Below, one piece after another: positions 61,701 through 64,000 of a stretch of 64,000 nucleotides of DNA (positions within the stretch are counted from its first letter, which is position 1; the number at the start of each line of letters is the position of its first letter). A model generated the notes under the pieces. It worked only from the letters and a program-made list of their open reading frames with translations. It ran no database searches and had not been told where the DNA came from. Source of the DNA: Nautilus pompilius (lineage: Eukaryota > Mollusca > Cephalopoda > Nautilida > Nautilidae). Made by a program: the position numbers and the translations under genes. Location: positions 317,501-381,500 of the forward strand of contig JACATO010000623.1 in NCBI GenBank assembly GCA_018389105.1. The letters run 5' to 3'.

Positions 61701-63979
61701 CAAAGAGCTTCCCCTTTATGGGTCAGGAGGATTCAGGTTTTTCTGGGACACCAAGTAAGTTAGTATTTTCTGTGCTGATGAATACATCTAAAATTATCAA
61801 CCACTTTTTCTTTCAGGCATTATCGGATGGCTATCTGTAATGCAGAGTGATTTAATTTGATTTGCTCTATTCCCTTTTTTTCTCTTCTTTTTGTTTTACA
61901 TTCAGCTTAACTCTGAATTTTGTACTTGACAGATTCGACCAGGCTATGGTGGCTTTTCTGGAGTGCCTACAGGAGGTATTGCATCTTTGCTATTAATCAA
62001 TCTTCTGTACACTTTTCTGAGACCAGGTAGACATAGATACATCTAAAGGATTGTAATTTTAGAACCTTGGTCTTCTGAAAACTTTATTTACATAAAGTTA
62101 TTCTGCCTATCTATACAGTCAGGCAGTAAAGCCAACTGGATTTTAGAGGAAAAAGACTAAAATACCTCTCAATTATTAAAAAAAAAAAACAGAGCATCTG
62201 TGAAGCTTTTGTTTTCAGAATGTGATGCAGCAGCACCAGCTCACAACAAGAGGCAAACATGGATCAAATTTGATCAACTACAATGCCACATTTTTAAAAA
62301 AGCAAAGGAAATTACAGTTGAATTAGGAGGAGATGCAGAGGAAATGAATCTCAGCTGGATTTCTTAGTGGAATTTTCAGCACAATATTGTTTCAGAGCAG
62401 CAGCAGCAGTAGGGAGAGGTTGGTGATGTTAACCAAGAGATGATCGAGTGGCTCAAAGTCACTTTTCCTGCTCTATTTCGAGAATTTCCCCCAGAGGACA
62501 TCTTCAGCTCTGATGAGCTGGGACTCCTCTGAATTCACGTGGTTCAAACATGACAATCCACAAAATTTCCTTGTCTTGAATTTTGGGAGTTTGTGAATCC
62601 TTGGTTGCTTCAAGTTCGATTATTCTCTGGATTGCAAAATCTGTGTCGTCATAGGCAACTGTCGGAGTCACCGCAGAATTCCAGGTCTTTAGAACATATG
62701 ATTGCTTCAACTCTCCAACATGCCATGTTGAAAATTCAGCCATTGGATGCTGGTGTCATTCACATGCTAAAATCTGGCTTCTGAAAATGGATCACTAAAA
62801 GGAGACTGATTGCCTACATGTCGAAGACTCTTTTCTTGGTGAATCTCTTAAATGCACTCCAGATGGTCGCTACTACTCAGCCTGAAATTTCAGCAGAGAA
62901 AATCAGACAACCAGAAGAGGCTGTTCTTGATCAGCAGTTGGACTCATTGGCAGAAGATGGAGAGTTTTATTCCATCTAGGAATGCTTGAATCAGGAAAAT
63001 CTCATTTCAGAGGGTGGGATGCTGGACAATTTAATCAAAGTCAATACTAACCTTACTAGAATGATTCAGAATTTTCTCAAGTAAAGGAGATGGCAAAGTT
63101 GGAGAAAGAGAAGATGGAGGTAGACAAAGAGCCTCCATGTGATCCACAGTTTTCTGCCAACTTTCTTGTGATGCTGGACGAGAACCAGTACTTTTTCAGT
63201 GCTCAGTTTTTTGATTGGCATGAGGAAATTGTTGAAAATTTTGAAAACATTATCCACTGACAACTAGCTGTGCAGGAATGAAACAAAAAAAAAAAAAACA
63301 GTCTGTGTATTACTTTTTGAAAGAGTGATGCTTTATAATGTGTTTACGATAGATAAATCTCTCAGCAAATTGTCTTTTGCAACCAGTCAGACCTTTGTTT
63401 GAAGTTTAAATTGCTGCGTGATATTTTTCTCTGCATTAGGTTTATAAACAGGTTTTATGGATTTTAGTGCATTTAACCTAATCTAATATTTCGCATAATC
63501 TTATCATTTTTTTCTGCCCCCACCCACCCACCCCTGGTGGGCCAACATCAGATTACATGATGCAAACACACACTAATATCTGGTATTACAAAAGTATATG
63601 TACATTTGAAGAACCATAGCACTCATTCCTCTCTTTTTTTGTATAGTTATAAATTTAAATATAATCAAAATCAGAAACAAAACCAAACGTTTTTTGCCAG
63701 GGGGGGGTGGGGGCGGGGTGGAAAACAAAGCAAAACGGAAATGTGAATTGAACAGAAAATCAAGGAGGGAATTCTCAATGAATGCTTGCACTATCCACAC
63801 AAAGACAATAATGAACTGGTGATTTTACTTCAGAATTAAATATTTGTTTGTACTTTTTTTTTTTTTTGTTTAAAGTTTAAAGAGCAGGTAGAAAAAGGTG
63901 ATCCCGGATTTTGTCTTCCATACAAAATGGAAAAAGGAAAAATAGAAGATGTGAGCACTGGAACCTCCTACTCCATTAA
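49581..63979 (+). CDS. BECN1: Beclin-1 (Atg6/Vps30 family), spliced, 15 coding exons, 3' end outside window
   Basis: Beclin-1 is the scaffold of the class III PI3-kinase (Vps34) complexes that start autophagy and endosomal sorting (known for the family). The in-window frame gives 1238 nt, 412 residues; the human protein has 450, so roughly the last 30-40 residues lie past 64000. In order: N-terminal CxxC (Cys21, Cys24), acidic disordered linker, BH3-like segment [11 protein letters not shown] (about 117-127), second CxxC (Cys136, Cys139), coiled coil (about 150-255), then the evolutionarily conserved domain with [47 protein letters not shown] and [14 protein letters not shown]. The BH3 core has His where vertebrates have Asp121. 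Introns 2, 5, 8 and 14 carry transposon fossils. Confidence 0.97.
49720..51202. other. BECN1 intron 1
   Basis: AT-rich, except for 50570-50830, which carries CA repeats and several G runs (up to ten) in GC-richer sequence unlike its surroundings. Possibly an unidentified repeat insertion. Confidence 0.55.
51203..51264 (+). CDS. BECN1: BECN1 coding exon 2
   Basis: TTTATAG acceptor, GTAAGT donor, ends in phase 0. Encodes [20 protein letters not shown], part of the acidic low-conservation linker; APL aligns with the vertebrate TAPL. Confidence 0.85.
51800..52520 (-). mobile_element. Tc1-type transposase fossil, copy A
   Basis: BECN1 intron 2, minus strand. Reads [11 protein letters not shown] (SVMVWGG block), then [13 protein letters not shown] and [14 protein letters not shown] (SPDLNPIEHLWDHLDRQLR block). 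Frameshifts and stops throughout. TACAGTGGCCTTGGC near 51765 may be a remaining terminal repeat. Homologous at DNA level to the copy at 58590-59230. Confidence 0.78.
52878..52903. repeat. TA dinucleotide microsatellite
   Basis: About 13 uninterrupted TA units in BECN1 intron 2. Confidence 0.9.
53040..53273 (-). repeat. tRNA-derived SINE
   Basis: BECN1 intron 2, minus strand. Starts GGTGTTGTGGTGCAGTGGTT: A box TGGTGCAGTGG at 53251-53261 and B box GGTTCGATCTC at 53207-53217 (minus-strand reading), 34 nt apart, as in a tRNA gene. The cloverleaf is degenerate and a tRNA-unrelated body of about 150 bp follows, so this is a SINE and not a working tRNA gene. Confidence 0.8.
53367..53419 (+). CDS. 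BECN1: BECN1 coding exon 3
   Basis: TCTTCAG acceptor, GTAAAC donor, ends in phase 2. Encodes [18 protein letters not shown], equivalent to the vertebrate RRFIPPAR stretch. Small and variable, but in frame on both sides. Confidence 0.85.
53420..55104. other. BECN1 intron 3, nothing recognised
   Basis: Very AT-rich 1.7 kb. No coding or repeat signature except the microsatellite at its end. Confidence 0.6.
55069..55093. repeat. TA/TG microsatellite before BECN1 exon 4
   Basis: TATATATATG then TGTGTGTG, a few bases upstream of the exon 4 acceptor tract. Confidence 0.8.
55105..55198 (+). CDS. BECN1: BECN1 coding exon 4
   Basis: ATTTTAG acceptor, GTAAGT donor, phase 2 to 0. Encodes [20 protein letters not shown], the lead-in to the BH3 segment. 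Confidence 0.93.
55436..55498 (+). CDS. BECN1: BECN1 coding exon 5 (BH3-like segment)
   Basis: GCTGTAG acceptor, GTCAGC donor, 21 codons, phase 0. Encodes [20 protein letters not shown]. The Thr matching human Thr119 is kept; the Asp of the usual GD pair is His. Confidence 0.95.
56320..56660 (+). mobile_element. Mariner transposase fossil (C-terminal part)
   Basis: BECN1 intron 5. Reads [20 protein letters not shown] then [20 protein letters not shown], matching the mariner DNARPH and PPYSPDLAPSDYHLF-LK blocks, followed by a degraded tail with ATGKQPP. Decayed sequence upstream to about 55960 may be the rest of the element. Confidence 0.75.
56962..57035 (+). CDS. BECN1: BECN1 coding exon 6
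   Basis: TTGTCAG acceptor, GTACAT donor, ends in phase 2. Encodes [20 protein letters not shown], completing the second CxxC and opening the coiled coil. Confidence 0.95.
57341..57413 (+). CDS. BECN1: BECN1 coding exon 7
   Basis: TTGTAG acceptor, GTATAG donor, ends in phase 0. Encodes an acidic coiled-coil piece with [13 protein letters not shown]. Fast-evolving; placed by phase and position. Confidence 0.88.
58158..58282 (+). CDS. BECN1: BECN1 coding exon 8
   Basis: TTTTCAG acceptor, GTAATT donor, ends in phase 2. Encodes a charged coiled coil with [15 protein letters not shown] and KRLKEEEEK. Confidence 0.92.
58590..59230 (+). mobile_element. Tc1-type transposase fossil, copy B
   Basis: BECN1 intron 8. 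Reads [14 protein letters not shown] (the W..VLFSDESKF block), WEHLDR then LRAPYPH, and [17 protein letters not shown] (the LVDSMPRR-AVI-AKGG end). Several stops. Shares CAACAGAAATGAG then CAAAGAAT, and GAGCATCTGGATC then AGCTAAGAGCA, with copy A on the other strand. Confidence 0.8.
59393..59455 (+). CDS. BECN1: BECN1 coding exon 9
   Basis: TTCCAG acceptor, GTATGT donor, phase 2 to 2. Encodes [20 protein letters not shown], matching the vertebrate YQREYSEFKRQQLELDDE. Confidence 0.95.
60148..60231 (+). CDS. BECN1: BECN1 coding exon 10
   Basis: GTTTCAG acceptor, GTAAGA donor, phase 2 to 2. Encodes [20 protein letters not shown] and then FNATFHIW, the entry to the conserved domain. Confidence 0.96.
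60719..60779 (+). CDS. BECN1: BECN1 coding exon 11
   Basis: TTTTACAG acceptor, GTAAAG donor, ends in phase 0. Encodes [20 protein letters not shown], near-identical to vertebrates. Confidence 0.96.
60881..60969 (+). CDS. BECN1: BECN1 coding exon 12
   Basis: TTTATCAG acceptor, GTAAGA donor, ends in phase 2. Encodes [20 protein letters not shown]. Confidence 0.96.
61644..61754 (+). CDS. BECN1: BECN1 coding exon 13
   Basis: TTCTGCAG acceptor, GTAAGT donor, phase 2 to 2. Encodes [20 protein letters not shown] and GGFRFFWDT, including the aromatic finger used for membrane contact in the family. Confidence 0.96.
61933..61975 (+). CDS. BECN1: BECN1 coding exon 14
   Basis: TTGACAG acceptor, GTATTG donor, 43 nt, ends in phase 0. 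Encodes [14 protein letters not shown], matching vertebrate FDHAMVAFLDCVQQ. Confidence 0.94.
62220..63260 (+). mobile_element. Pogo/Tigger-type transposase fossil
   Basis: BECN1 intron 14. In order: [12 protein letters not shown] and [10 protein letters not shown] (CENP-B-type helix-turn-helix), [35 protein letters not shown] (the DIFNADETGLF catalytic block), then after a deletion [10 protein letters not shown] (the QPLDQGVI block) and a C-terminal tail to about 63260. Broken by TAG near 62368, TAG near 62410 and further stops. Confidence 0.82.
63876..63979 (+). CDS. BECN1: BECN1 coding exon 15 (last in window)
   Basis: TTTAAAG acceptor, GTAAGC donor at 63980, ends in phase 2. Encodes [20 protein letters not shown] and TSYSIK. 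The frame is still open, so at least one more coding exon lies to the right. Confidence 0.94.
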
Positions 63980-64000
63980 GTAAGCCCTGGTTTTTGTTTA

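Noticed and set aside
62504..62743. 79-codon minus-strand frame
   Set aside because: Shadow of the Tigger fossil, whose matching blocks are on the plus strand.

Overview
The window is eukaryotic nuclear DNA. Coding sequence sits in short exons with GT/AG borders separated by AT-rich introns, and there is no operon layout. The proteins (an Asn-glycan branching enzyme, an EF-Ts with a mitochondrial-type leader, and Beclin-1) are animal-type. The mix of Tc1/mariner/pogo/hAT fossils, a tRNA-derived SINE and a (GACA)n minisatellite suits an invertebrate, perhaps a mollusc or other lophotrochozoan. The phylum is inference, not read from the sequence.

Three genes lie head to tail on the + strand. 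(1) 3988-34445: an MGAT5-type alpha-1,6-mannosyl-glycoprotein 6-beta-N-acetylglucosaminyltransferase, 17 coding exons, 773 codons plus stop, complete. (2) 42575-48721: mitochondrial elongation factor Ts (TSFM), 6 coding exons, about 313 residues; the 16-nt first coding exon is the least certain part. (3) 49581 to the right edge: Beclin-1 (BECN1), 15 coding exons in the window; the last coding part lies beyond 64000. Every exon join was checked for reading-frame continuity and every join is in phase. The genes share no pathway: Golgi glycan branching, mitochondrial translation and autophagy initiation.

Introns and the 8-kb MGAT5-TSFM gap are full of decayed mobile DNA: a mariner fossil (about 9200-9940), a Tc1 fossil on the minus strand (about 14740-15290), a hAT/ZBED-like fossil on the minus strand (38080-39480), a short Tc1-type MITE with matching terminal inverted repeats (44405-44690), two copies of one Tc1 family in opposite orientation in BECN1 introns (51800-52520 minus, 58590-59230 plus), a second mariner (about 56320-56660), a pogo/Tigger fossil (62220-63260), and a tRNA-derived SINE (53040-53273, minus). 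TSFM intron 2 holds 14 copies of a 73-85 bp minisatellite whose unit lengths change in steps of 4 bp.

The most unusual stretch is 20690-22345 in MGAT5 intron 6: a very AT-rich, multiply broken coding fossil with an adenain-type protease-like N-terminal piece followed by a phage-tail-fibre-like 'AANKSYVD' motif. It is probably a remnant of a large virus-like DNA element.
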